From Cladophialophora immunda (taxonomy: Eukaryota > Ascomycota > Eurotiomycetes > Chaetothyriales > Herpotrichiellaceae), in contig NW_015622542.1 of the NCBI RefSeq assembly GCF_000835495.1, forward strand, positions 3,928,485 through 3,992,484: a stretch of DNA of 64,000 nt, in the 5' to 3' direction. The notes beneath the pieces were generated by a model that had not been told where the DNA came from, ran no database searches, and saw only the letters and a program-made list of their open reading frames with translations. A program made the translations under genes and the position numbers. Below are positions 35,215 to 45,478 of the stretch, one piece after another; within the stretch, counting starts at the first letter, position 1; each line of letters opens with the position of its first letter.

Positions 35215-38200
35215 TCAGCTCCCCTTCAAGGCCCTGAGTATTCTCTGCATGCCTCTCAGCCGTTCCTGTTCCCGGACCACAATCCCTCGAGCAAGCCGCT
35301 TCATCTCTGCTCGGCCCCATTCTTGCCTCCATGTCGTCCAGCCCGCCAGCTCCCCGACGACCACCTCCTGAGAATACCGCAACTCTCGGCCTAACTTGTC
35401 GATTTCCAATCCTCTTTCCAAGATCTTCTTCTCTGTATCTTTAACCACCTTTATACGTGATTCTTCGGTGCCCGGGAATGGTAGATTGAGATTCTTCAGG
35501 ACTCCTTTTCTAGGGATTGAATTGTTCACCAAGTTTGACTTGTCCTTGTCCATCGCCCTTTGAGCTGCCGTGATCCGGTCGATCAACGCGCTCGGCTTCA
35601 GCAGTGCTGATTGCACAGCCGCGACCGTCGAATGAAAGGAGCTCAAACTACAAACATAGTTCTGCAGAGGAGAACTCGCCGGCTCGGAATGCATCAAGGC
35701 GGCAAATTTCAAAAACGAGTCAACGTGCATCTTCGAAAGAGTCGTCGCAGGGGATCCCATTGTCGCAAAGGCCACCGAACACAAGCTCAACGCCTCCGCA
35801 AAGTCCGCATGCGCTTGAACATAAGCGTGACCCTTCCGTATGGACGATCTAGTACAGATATTAATTTTCCGCACAATGTCTCTCGAATGAGAAACCAGAC
35901 CGTCCACGGCAATCATGTCTGCCCGGGATATGAGTGGATCATATTCATCGTTGATCTTTTCCCGTATCAGTTCGGCTTTCAGACGTGCTCGATCGGCCAT
36001 CTGTTCTTGTAGCATGTCTGGGACGAGGAAGAATTCCCAGAGCATCTCGTGCGTGGAGAAAGTAGGATGTTTCAACAAGATCTTAAGAAACCGGTCAAGA
36101 CTAGTCTGGATATCATATAGTGCTGCGCGCGACGGTCGTGAGTGTAGCTGAAAAGGATTCCGGAAGTTCGAGGCCAGCATAGTCGGCATGTATGACGCTG
36201 GGAAATCCATCAATAGCCATTTCGCCAGGTTCTCAAAGTCTTGCAACGAGCGTCGGCTTGTGGTAATGGTATATGTCGTGCTTGAGACCGCGGGATTCGG
36301 GGCGCCAGACTTGAGGATGAATCTTGTGGAGCCATCCTCGACGAAGAATGACCGGACGATCGCTGTAATTCTTCCCGTGCCATCGGCTGTATTTGCAGGC
36401 GAGAACAATGTCAAGTCGTCAATTCTGTTCCGTACTTCGTCATCCTTTGCCAGTTCCACAGCAGTCAGTCCCCGAGACTCCCGCAGATGCAGATCTATTC
36501 TTGGGTCGCTGAGGAAAATTCGAACCATGTCGACTCTCCCGTACTTGCTTGCTAACATCAGCGGGGTAAACTTCTTGTCGTTCATGGCGTTCAGATCGAC
36601 TTCGCAAGTTTGCAGAATTCGTTGCATGATAGTCGCATCATTGACGATATGGAGCAAGGAGTTGCCTTTGTTGTCTATGTGGTCTTCCATGCGTAGCGGG
36701 CCGCCATCTTGTTGAGCTTCCTTTGCAGCCGTCAGAGCTTCCGAGACCATGCTGCTATAGTCAGCGTGGTCATAACTCCGGCAAATGGCAAACAAAGGCG
36801 TATGGCCGATTTTATCCTTTTGCCGCCAGGGAAGGACATTTGCGAGTCTTTTGATCAGCTGAGGAGTATTGAATAGGTAATGTGCCACACTCCGTCCCCG
36901 AGAGTCCTTGACAGACAGATACTCGCGGAACACTTGCTCATCGGCGTGCTGCTCAGCATAACCCAGAATGATATTAACGAGATCCATGTTGGCCAACTGT
37001 ACTGCGGCGCTCAACAATGTTGCCCCTTCCTGAGTTACATCTGACAGCACTCCTTCTGGACTGTAATGCTCTGTAAGACTCAGCAGGTATCGAAGGCATT
37101 CTGGCCGCTGGTTTTCAACCGCCATCATGAGGACCGAATTTCCTACAGCATCTTGTGTTTGGGCCAGACTCTGAACAGACGTGTCGCCCTCAATCCCGCT
37201 CAGCGACGTTTCGATTGTGGCGGCCCTAGATGAATGTGAAAATGCCGATGAGACTGACATGCTCCTAGCTGCCATCTGCACCTTTTTCTTCTGTTTGGGT
37301 AGCAGATTCTTTCTCTCTGCTGCCTGAAAGGGAAATACGTGCGACAGACCACCCTCACTCGACGATGTTCGCGACAAGGTCGCTCTCGAACATGATTCAG
37401 AGGATTTGGTAGATGCTGTTGTCCTCCTAGACAATGGAACCTCCGCAGGTTCTTCGACAAGGCCGTCTGACATAATGGCCGACTCTTCGAATATTGATCT
37501 GACATCGTCGATCTTTCCACTTTTGACTGCTTTCCAGAGCAACTGGTTCTGCTTTGATGCCTTTCGCAGACCACCGGCATCTCTTGCGAGATATGTCAGT
37601 ACGGCCTCCAGAGTACTCAGTGAATACCCAATTTCGCCACTTTCGACGTCGTCAATATAAATGAAGCGCTGCATATAGGACAATCTTGCCTGGAGATGCC
37701 TGACTGAAGCGCGAGTAACCACGAGGAGGAGCAGGGACACCAGAATATCCGCGTTTATCGTCATTGCAGCCACTGCCCTTTTTTCTTCATCCGAAATACC
37801 CTGTGGCTCCGATACCACTTTTTGGGTCTCGAGAAGAATATCGAGCATTTCTTGAGGACTCCCGGCAACGCCCATCCTTCGAAACACCGCGACACCACGG
37901 TTGACCCGGTTGATGAGATCTCTTTTGCCATTTCTTCCGTCTTCAAGAACTATCCCGACCTGAGAGACGTCTAAACATTCCATCTGTCGTATCCGCCGAT
38001 CGAGTTCTTGATCTTGCGCCTTGTGAAACGCACATAATCGAGGAAACAATAGAGTAGGATGGACATACTCGGCCACGTAACGTTCTATCAATTTCTCCAC
38101 GTCGGGACCGGTCAAATCGGTTGTTGCACCCAAGTAGGAAAGCTGCTGCTTGTCGACACCTTGAAACAGATCGATCGCAGCTGTGACGGCAGTCTCCAGG

Positions 38201-39003
38201 GCCGTCCGCATGAGATCCTCCTCATCTTCGAAATACGCAGGAGAGTTGAACGGCAACTTCACAGAACCGTTCGACCTGACAGATCCAGTTTCCGAAGCTT
38301 GAGTCGTCCCGTCCAATGTACTGGGCGTTGGACTGCGCGAAGGCGGCGGGGGGAGAGGCTTTCCCAATTCCTTACTAAACTCATTGAACAATCTTTCTAG
38401 GCCGGGCTGCATTTGTCGCTGAATCATGGGAAAGTTCTCCAACAATTGACCAAAGGTCTTGATATCTTTCTTTTTCGGGGTCGGAGGCTCTGAAGATGTG
38501 GACGAGGTGCCAGGTGTAATATGGTTGATTCGGGTCTCCCCAATGATTGCCGGTTTGATGGGCAACGCCTCGAAGAGACCAGTCAGTGGCTTCGAAATGT
38601 AGTAGACGAGCCATTGTTGCATATCATTTCCCGGCGAATAGTACAGCAAGTCGCTCAAAAGAGTCGCCTGGTTCAAATGTTTGAACCCCTTGTTACTATA
38701 CACGGTATTCTCCTTGAGGATCACCGTGCGACCATTGACGGTCGAGTAGTTTTTCGCCTTGCCACGACCGTCGCGGACATTTCCATCCTTCTCCGCCGTC
38801 GTAGGGATGATTCGGAGGATGTGGCTTCCAAGGAAATCTTCGTCTTCGACATGGTCGGTGTACCTCTTGTTGGTTTCGCGGTCTTGGCCGTAAAGGAGGG
38901 ATTCGGTCGTAGGGACAAGAAGAACGTAGTTCTGGGCGGGGAGCGCATGACCTAGCACACTACTCTGAAAGAGCGCGCGCAGGAAAGGGTTCAGGACGGG
39001 CAT
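35215..39003 (-). CDS. VPS9-domain, ankyrin-repeat and PX-domain protein (Rab5-type GEF candidate)
   Basis: One exon of 1262 residues. The VPS9 domain, which activates Rab5-type GTPases on endosomes, lies about 340-490: LFPRLCAFHKAQDQELD, then TINADILVSLLLLVVTRASV, HLQARLSYMQRFI and GEIGYSLSTLEAVLTYL, the diagnostic core. A Ser-rich linker follows. Ankyrin repeats occupy about 600-850 (GNSVLMMAVENQRPECLRYL, EGATLLSAAVQLANMDLV, IGHTPLFAICRSYDHAD, KKFTPLMLASKYGRVDMV). Then comes a PX-like phosphoinositide-binding segment (TYTITTSRRSLQDFENLAKW, DFPASYMPTML), and a helical C-terminus with RLKAELIREKINDEYDP resembling a BAR-like coiled region. The combination suggests an endosomal Rab GEF recruited by PI3P, as in VARP/Ankrd27-like or sorting nexin-like proteins. 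Domains are visible; membrane and substrate are inferred. Confidence 0.9.
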   Translation of the reverse strand: MPVLNPFLRALFQSSVLGHALPAQNYVLLVPTTESLLYGQDRETNKRYTDHVEDEDFLGSHILRIIPTTAEKDGNVRDGRGKAKNYSTVNGRTVILKENTVYSNKGFKHLNQATLLSDLLYYSPGNDMQQWLVYYISKPLTGLFEALPIKPAIIGETRINHITPGTSSTSSEPPTPKKKDIKTFGQLLENFPMIQRQMQPGLERLFNEFSKELGKPLPPPPSRSPTPSTLDGTTQASETGSVRSNGSVKLPFNSPAYFEDEEDLMRTALETAVTAAIDLFQGVDKQQLSYLGATTDLTGPDVEKLIERYVAEYVHPTLLFPRLCAFHKAQDQELDRRIRQMECLDVSQVGIVLEDGRNGKRDLINRVNRGVAVFRRMGVAGSPQEMLDILLETQKVVSEPQGISDEEKRAVAAMTINADILVSLLLLVVTRASVRHLQARLSYMQRFIYIDDVESGEIGYSLSTLEAVLTYLARDAGGLRKASKQNQLLWKAVKSGKIDDVRSIFEESAIMSDGLVEEPAEVPLSRRTTASTKSSESCSRATLSRTSSSEGGLSHVFPFQAAERKNLLPKQKKKVQMAARSMSVSSAFSHSSRAATIETSLSGIEGDTSVQSLAQTQDAVGNSVLMMAVENQRPECLRYLLSLTEHYSPEGVLSDVTQEGATLLSAAVQLANMDLVNIILGYAEQHADEQVFREYLSVKDSRGRSVAHYLFNTPQLIKRLANVLPWRQKDKIGHTPLFAICRSYDHADYSSMVSEALTAAKEAQQDGGPLRMEDHIDNKGNSLLHIVNDATIMQRILQTCEVDLNAMNDKKFTPLMLASKYGRVDMVRIFLSDPRIDLHLRESRGLTAVELAKDDEVRNRIDDLTLFSPANTADGTGRITAIVRSFFVEDGSTRFILKSGAPNPAVSSTTYTITTSRRSLQDFENLAKWLLMDFPASYMPTMLASNFRNPFQLHSRPSRAALYDIQTSLDRFLKILLKHPTFSTHEMLWEFFLVPDMLQEQMADRARLKAELIREKINDEYDPLISRADMIAVDGLVSHSRDIVRKINICTRSSIRKGHAYVQAHADFAEALSLCSVAFATMGSPATTLSKMHVDSFLKFAALMHSEPASSPLQNYVCSLSSFHSTVAAVQSALLKPSALIDRITAAQRAMDKDKSNLVNNSIPRKGVLKNLNLPFPGTEESRIKVVKDTEKKILERGLEIDKLGRELRYSQEVVVGELAGWTTWRQEWGRAEMKRLARGIVVREQERLRGMQRILRALKGS

Positions 39004-40288
39004 CCAGGCACGGTGGGCCTAGCGACAGCAATGCGAATCATCGAATCATCGAGCCGTTGTGCGCATCGAGGAAGAGATGGGTTGTCAGCTGCGGCTGACG
39101 GGTATTGACATACGGGAAAGCGGACTTGTCAATAGGTATCAACGACAGTGTTCTGATGATTGCCTAGGGGTCATCTGTGAGAAGCGCGCAGACAGGGAAG
39201 TGAGAAATGGTATTAAGGACAGTTGAAATGCCACATGCCTCGTTTGTCATCCCGGGCGGCCCCCCCTGGCGGCTTGGTGCTTGAGTTGGAGTCTGGGTCC
39301 GGGCCTCACAAGCCTGAGCCACGGGCCCCAATTCTTCTTCCCCAGAATCCAGACGCTCAGCCCACCTCGGGCGGAGCCTTGGCACTTCGCTCCGATGAAG
39401 CGACCTCTTGCCTTGTCCTTGCTTGCGAGTCAAACAGCCATCGAGCACACGCTACATACAGAAGAGGAACAGGTGTGGCGTAATCAGATACAACGGGCTT
39501 GCATGAGGCTGAACGGCGACACGTCAAATGAGAGTTCGTCTGACAGCTCGACCTTCATGCCATTGTTTGCACCGCCTCGAAAGGACTAGAGTGTGGCTCT
39601 CGTCGAACAAGGCATCGAATCCTGGACAATAAGGGTCTTGCCAGCAGGCACTTCTTCCCATCCCCAATCTATCCTGTGAAGGGTTTGAAACAACTACGAA
39701 AGGATTTGAGACGAGGACAAAGAGCCTCATGGCATGCGCAGGAGATTACACAGTCACTTGGCCACAATGACGAGGCTAGCAAATTGAAAAGACAAGGTTG
39801 TGTAAGTTCCCCTGGCTTGCCCTGTGATACTTCATCTATTCAGCACGACAATAAGGGAGCGCAAGAGGTAGGTGAATGAGAGAGGCAGAACTCTTTCGCC
39901 ATATATGTCTGAGGATCATGGAAGTTGTGATGGTCTCAGCTGACTTACGTTCTTATATTACATGTGCTTCGCGGCACACCGTTGTCATGTTTCATGATGG
40001 GATTCGCTTCAGCTGCCAGTCCGCAACTGAACATAACAAGGGTCGTATTGCGTTCCTTCTCGCCTACTGGGCCGGTGAAATTGCGCAGTAGGATCAATAA
40101 CTCTGCAGTCCACGGAAAATTGGTCTTGGTTCGTGCAGACCGTTGAGGCAACGATTCTCACTCAATGTGGCGGAAAGAAGTCTACACCAGCCAGCTCCAG
40201 CTGCGGTGGCGATTTTGTCCCGGACAACAAAACATATGCGTTTTCACCCTCGAGCTGATACTGGTGCAGGATGATGATTTCGTTCCGT
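39004..40288. other. Intergenic (1.3 kb)
   Basis: Promoter of the VPS9-ankyrin gene at left and 3' flank of the small membrane-protein gene at right. Open frames are short and not protein-like. No tRNA or repeat seen. Confidence 0.6.
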
Positions 40289-41039
40289 TCAATCTGCACC
40301 CAATTCCGCAGTTGTCGTACGCGTCGGAATTTTTGGCCGTGAACCCTGAAGCAAATGAAACAAGTCAGAGTCGAGGAGACGGAACAGGGAAAACAAAAGA
40401 TGATGGCTCCGTTTCCAAAGATCTTTTCGAACCTCAAAACGCAAGGGCAAAGATATGCGAGTAACGGGAAGAGGGCAGAAGACAAACCTCCAGCTCTGAA
40501 ATGATATCGCCACCGTCCCAACTCGGTCTCTGTGCTGGCAGTTCACTGCGAAGCAAGCTTCTGTTTGGCATTCCTGTGTCCTCAAGCTCCGGCTTTTCAT
40601 AGTATACACCTGACATGATTTGGTGCTGATGTTTTTCGGCTAGACCACGCCGCCGCCGCCGCCGCCTCAAGATGAGAGCAGCAACGATAACCGAGAGGAT
40701 GATGAGGAACAGGACTGCGACTCCAACCCCAATTCCAGCCGCTGCGCCCGAAGAGAGCTTTCCTCCTGAGCCGGGCGAGGAGGAGTTGGTACCGGTAGTT
40801 GTACTCAGACTCGTGGTCGTTGTCGTGACAGTAACTCGGCCCGGAGTGTCACTGTTGCTCGCTGGCTTCGAAGATGTGGCAGAAGTGGTAGCAGTGGCGT
40901 CAGCCTGGGTGGGAATGGAACTGAGCACAGCTGTAGTGTTGGCGATAGCGCTGGGAAGAGTGGACGGCGCAGTGGAAGCAGGGGAGCTCGAATCGGAAAA
41001 CTGCGCGGCGCTGGTGGACTCAGCGACAGCTGTGGGCAT
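40289..41039 (-). CDS. Ser/Thr-rich single-pass membrane protein, cell-wall-sensor-like
   Basis: Two exons (41039-40488 and 40345-40289) give 202 residues. Residues 1-100 are almost all Ser, Thr, Ala and Pro (TVTTTTTSLSTTTGTNSSS), typical of an O-mannosylated ectodomain. A glycine-rich lead (GGKLSSGAAAGIGVGVA) enters one TM helix (VLFLIILSVIVAALIL), followed by seven arginines encoded by a CGG run, then a cytosolic tail with ISELEGSRPKIPT and the end AELGAD. The layout matches Mid2/WSC-like sensors and many fungal TM-signature proteins. No signal peptide is present at MPTAVAEST; the frame stays open upstream into a hydrophobic LLLLFPLFLF stretch without ATG, so an upstream exon or non-ATG start may supply a signal. 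Role in wall sensing is inference. Confidence 0.8.
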
Positions 41040-42044
41040 GGTGAAGCTCGACAGAGGCAAACAGTACGATCGGCCACAGTCGCAACCAGATGCTGGAGGC
41101 GGAGGGGGTAGCAACGACGAAGGAGAAGAAAAGAGGAAGAGGGGGAAGAGGAGGAGCAAGAGCGGTCAATGAGGCAGAAGGCTGAGGAAAAACTACCGCC
41201 TCGTGGCTGGGATGAAGAGGGAAGCGACCAGCAAGGTGAGCGAAGCGCTGCAGTGCCCGACAGGCATTGTCAAGCACATGCGACCAAGGCGCCTGGGCTG
41301 AAAAGTCCAAACGGCGAAACGGGCGGTGTTAGTGCACAAATATGAGAATAATGGGTTAAGGAGGTGGTTGCTCGGTGTCATGTATGCGCGTTCTGAGCAT
41401 TTTGGGCCATATATCGCGCGCTACAGCAAGCCACAGTATGGTGCACCGGGCTCCGTCTCCACAAGAGTACGCGGCCGGCACGAAGAAAAGGACTATACTC
41501 GAGACAGAATGAATACCGGGAGTGAAGAGGGGCCGAAACGCGACCGTCGTTGCGACTGCCGATGCAACGACCTTTTCCAAGCAGATTATGGACAAGGCGC
41601 AGCACGGGGAAGACTTACGCCTTCTGACCTTCCTGTTTCGACTGTATAGCCCTCAAGGTAGATTATGTACCTGCCGAAGATGGATAGCCCCGACAAGGAT
41701 GGCAACAATCCGAATGAAGTGGTAGTAACACATAGCTTCTCGAGTGGGAAAAGCATCACGACCCCGGCGCCTTTCCTGCAGGTCGTGAATGTTGTTGTTG
41801 CGCTCGCTGCTTTTCAGGTCAAGATCCAAGGATGGGCACAAGGCACATCGAGGACTGTTGTTGACATCATACAGCAGGGCGCTCCGCCGCTGGAGAAGCA
41901 CCTTTTGACCTCCAACGTTTCGTCCGCGCAGTTTTCATCGGATCAATTCCACGGTTGTTTATTCAGCATCTCCATCTACACACCTTTCCCTCTCCCTCTC
42001 CCTCTCCCTCGCCCTCTCTATCTGATTCCACCAATACGTCCGCC
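41040..42044. other. Divergent intergenic region (1 kb) with CCCTCT repeat
   Basis: Promoters of the Ser/Thr-rich membrane protein (minus) and the DUF4260 gene (plus). A (CCCTCT)n-like tract at about 41988-42017 lies just before the plus-strand ATG and is probably part of its leader. No other gene is supported. Confidence 0.55.
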
Positions 42045-42458
42045 ATGAACGACGGCTTTGTCAAGACCTGGCCGCGAAGGCTCTTGCAGCTCGAAGGTGC
42101 TTGCATATTCGGTTCAACCATCTGGGCCTATTCACGTTCCAGACAGTCGTGGTGGACCTTTGCCGCTCTCCTCCTGACCCCAGATCTGGGTATGGCGGGA
42201 TATCTTGCCAATACCTCGGCTGGCGCCTTCTTGTACAACACCTTTCATACGGAAACGCCTCCCATACTTTTGCTGTGCATGGGGTTGGCACGAGATAACA
42301 AGACCCTCACTGGACTGGCTTTGAGTTGGCTCGCGCATATTGGCATGGACCGCATGCTGGGGTATGGTCTGAAGTACGGAACAAGTTTTAGCCACACACA
42401 CTTGGGCGACCTGGGCTTCTCTAGCAAGAGGGACGATAAGACAAGCGCATCTCAGTAA
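42045..42458 (+). CDS. DUF4260 family small membrane protein
   Basis: One exon of 137 residues from MNDGFVKTWPRRLLQLEGA. Three to four hydrophobic segments are visible: ACIFGSTIWAYSRS, WWTFAALLLTPDLGMAGYL, TPPILLLCMGLA and LTGLALSWLAHIGMDRMLGYG. The motifs LTPDLGMAGY, YNTFH and WLAHIGMDRMLGYGLKY with FSHTHLGDLG are those I associate with DUF4260, a family found in bacteria and fungi with unknown function. The conserved histidines and aspartates inside the hydrophobic segments could bind metal or act catalytically. Length is normal for the family. It lies 391 bp before RIX7 on the same strand with no visible link. Confidence 0.85.
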   Translation: MNDGFVKTWPRRLLQLEGACIFGSTIWAYSRSRQSWWTFAALLLTPDLGMAGYLANTSAGAFLYNTFHTETPPILLLCMGLARDNKTLTGLALSWLAHIGMDRMLGYGLKYGTSFSHTHLGDLGFSSKRDDKTSASQ

Positions 42459-42849
42459 GATGTCCAATTCTCCGGGGTGCCAGGCGTGGTGCAGTCAATC
42501 GCCGCTTGACAATAGCGGCACGCTTGGAAGGCCGGCAATGTCGTGTACCACATTAGCTAGAAAAAGGAACTATCCTCTTGTCATGGCAAGACACTGGGCG
42601 GACAAGCCCCTAAATACGAGCAAGTCAACAACTTTCCATTGTTCGTACCGCTGTGCTGTGACGCTTCGTAATATTACTGTTGGCATTGCGCCTCGGAGAG
42701 TAAATGATCCGCCGGAAAATTTCGAGGCCAAGCGAGCGGGGACGAGGCTCAGATCGTGGAGGCGTCGAGACAAAAAACTCGTGAAAATGCGCCCACGAAA
42801 CATCTTAGTTTTCTAACCCCCTCTACAATTGCCGCCCACTTTACGCGGC
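42459..42849. other. Short intergenic region before RIX7
   Basis: Contains the 3' flank of the DUF4260 gene and the RIX7 promoter. Nothing else seen. Confidence 0.6.
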
Positions 42850-45179
42850 ATGGCTCGAGGCGGTCGTCGGCGTCAAACTCTGGGTCAAGGCTTGGATAGA
42901 GAGGTATGCTGCTTTTGCCCCATACCACAACCAAATCTGTGCTCACCACATGTTTGCAGGTATATCAAGTGGTCCGCAAGATCATCGACGACCGCGCGCA
43001 GTACGGAGACGTCCAAAACACCTCTTTGTCTTTCGCCGTGGTATACGACGAGATTCGGGCGTCCAACTCAAGTCTGAACCGGAGACCGAAAAAGTTACTC
43101 GAGGACAGCATCCAACGGGTCCTCGAAACCATCCAGCAGGATCAGGAATCTGGTTCGGAAGATTTTGTGGCTGTTGAAGAGGAGGAGGAGCAGCAGCAGC
43201 AGCGGCAAATACACAAACCTCTGTCGAATAAATTGAATAAGAGCATCGTCAGTGCCTGGTCAACTTCCGCCGTGTCACCTGCACCTACACCAAAAGCAGC
43301 TTCAACCCCCAATATGGAATCCTCTCAAGTCGCTACCACACAACGCCTTACGAATGGCGAACCCCGCCCCAAGAAGCGCAGAGCTGGCAATGCTTCAATC
43401 GACAGGTCTCCCCCAACGCACGTCTCGTTAGAGTCGCTAGGTGGTGTTACCCCGGTCATCCAAGAGTTGAGACGATTGCTCGTCATCCCCATGAGCAAGC
43501 CAGAGATCTACGCCTCGAACAAGGTCCAACCACCGCGTGGCATCCTCTTGCACGGACCCCCCGGCTGTGGCAAGACAATGATAGCCAACGCATTAGCCGC
43601 AGAGCTAGGAGTCAATTTCATTTCCGTTTCCGCCACCAGTATCGTTTCGGGCATGTCGGGTGAAAGCGAGAAGGCTCTGAGGGATCTATTCGAGGAAGCA
43701 AAGAGCTGTGCCCCATCTTTGCTTTTCATTGACGAAATCGACGCCATCGCTCAAAAGCGAGAGACTGCACAGCGGGAGATGGAGAAACGGATTGTTGCGC
43801 AACTGTCCGTGTGCATGGACGATCTGACGCTGGAGAAGACGGACGGCAAACCGGTGATCGTCCTCGCTGCGACGAATCGACTGGACACCCTCGACGCAGC
43901 ACTGCGAAGAGGGGGCCGCTTCGACAAGGAAATCAACATGAGAGTACCCACCGAACCCGATCGTGCAAGGATCCTGGAGGCTCTGACCAAGGGAATGAAG
44001 ATGACCGATAATGTTGACCTAGACGTCCTGGCGAAACGCACCCCGGGATTTGTCGGCGCGGACTTGAACGACCTTGTATTAACAGCCTCGGCGATGGCGA
44101 TGGAGCGCTACCTAGACGTCCTCCAGGCCAACTCTGACAAGTACGTCATGGACGTCGATGATGACAACCAACTCGACAAGCATCCCGACGCAGAAAGCAT
44201 CAAATCGCTTCGCCGACTGGTGAAATACATCAAGGGCCAGTCTCCGTCATCCGAGGCCGCCGACGAAACCCTCCTCGTCACTTTCGAGGACTTCCTCACC
44301 GCGCTGCCGAAGATCCAACCCTCCGCCCTGAGAGAAGGGTTCGCCACGATCCCGTCGACGACGTTTTCTTCCATCGGCGCCCTGGACGACCACATCAGGG
44401 AGCTGAACGAGACCGTGATCTCGCCCATCCTCGATCCGGCCGTGTACACCAACCTGGGCCTCCCCGCCTGGTCGGGGACCCTCCTCTGGGGTCCCCCGGG
44501 CTGTGGGAAGACGTTGCTGGCCAAGGCCTGCGCGAACGCCAGCCACGCCAACTTCATCAGCGTCAAGGGGCCCGAGCTCCTGAACAAGTACCTCGGCGAG
44601 TCGGAGCGCGCCGTCCGCCAGGTCTTCACCCGGGCGCGCTCGAGCGTCCCCGTCATCGTCTTCTTCGACGAGCTGGATGCGCTGGTGCCAACGCGCGACG
44701 GCGGCGTGGGCGGCGGCTCCGAGGCCTCGGCCCGCGTGGTCAACACTCTGCTCGCGGAACTCGACGGCGTCGGCCACTCTCGCGAGGGCATCTATTTCAT
44801 CGCGGCCACGAACCGGCCTGACATCATTGATCCGGCCATGCTTCGCCCGGGGAGACTGGACATGTTCTTGTACGTGGGCCTGCCGGACGCTGAGGGACGA
44901 GTGGAGATCCTAAGGACGCTTTGCAAGAAAGTAAACGGTTTGGTGTTTGACGAGTCGCTGGCCACTATTGCCAGAGAATGTGACGGTTTTAGCGGTGCAG
45001 ATCTGGAATCTTTGTTGAGGAGAGCTGGGCTGGCCGCCGTGCGCCGTATCAAATCGTCTGGGGGACCCGATACCATAATCACACAGGACTTCCTGCATGC
45101 CAAAACCGAAGTGAGACGGAGTGTGGGCGTAGAAGACATAACGAGATTCGAAGCCCTACGCAAAAACTGGCGTAAATAG
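42850..45179 (+). CDS. RIX7: RIX7/NVL-type AAA ATPase for pre-60S ribosome export
   Basis: Nuclear type II AAA ATPase that strips factors (Nsa1 in yeast) from pre-60S particles. Two exons (42850-42903 and 42960-45179) give 757 residues. The first exon encodes MARGGRRRQTLGQGLDRE; an N-terminal winged-helix-like NVL domain (VYQVVRKIIDDR...YDEIRASNSSLNRRPKKLLEDSI) follows, then an acidic and Gln-rich linker and a basic PKKRR nuclear signal. D1: Walker A GPPGCGKT near 217-224, Walker B FIDEIDAI with D276/E277, arginine fingers in RRGGRFDKE. D2: Walker A GPPGCGKT near 529-536, Walker B FFDELDAL with D588/E589, RPGRLD. Both ATPase sites look intact. About 44.28-44.90 kb, covering D2, is markedly GC rich at third positions compared with both flanks. 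Confidence 0.96.
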
Positions 45180-45478
45180 ACTGCCGTAGGCATTGGTTGA
45201 TAGACGAACTCCGAAGCAGGGCATGCTTCTCTAAAGCCATTATCATTATTATCATTACAGTGACCAAACAATGATAGGTCAGTGCCTTCGTTGCGGGGTC
45301 CCTGTGCGCTGTGTAAAGCAAAGCCGGACAACTAATTCCCAAGACAATTGAGGTATGCCAACAAACGCCCATTGCGGACGGGATTGCCTCTGAACAACGA
45401 ATGGATAGCCTTGTAGAATGATGCAGATCCAAAGCTATAAGAACCCTATTCCAACACGGATTGAAAGTCTCCACAAAC
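45180..45478. other. Convergent intergenic spacer
   Basis: 299 bp between the RIX7 stop and the stop of a minus-strand gene. It holds only 3' flanks, with an ATTATCATTATTATCATT-like stretch near 45238-45256. Confidence 0.6.
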
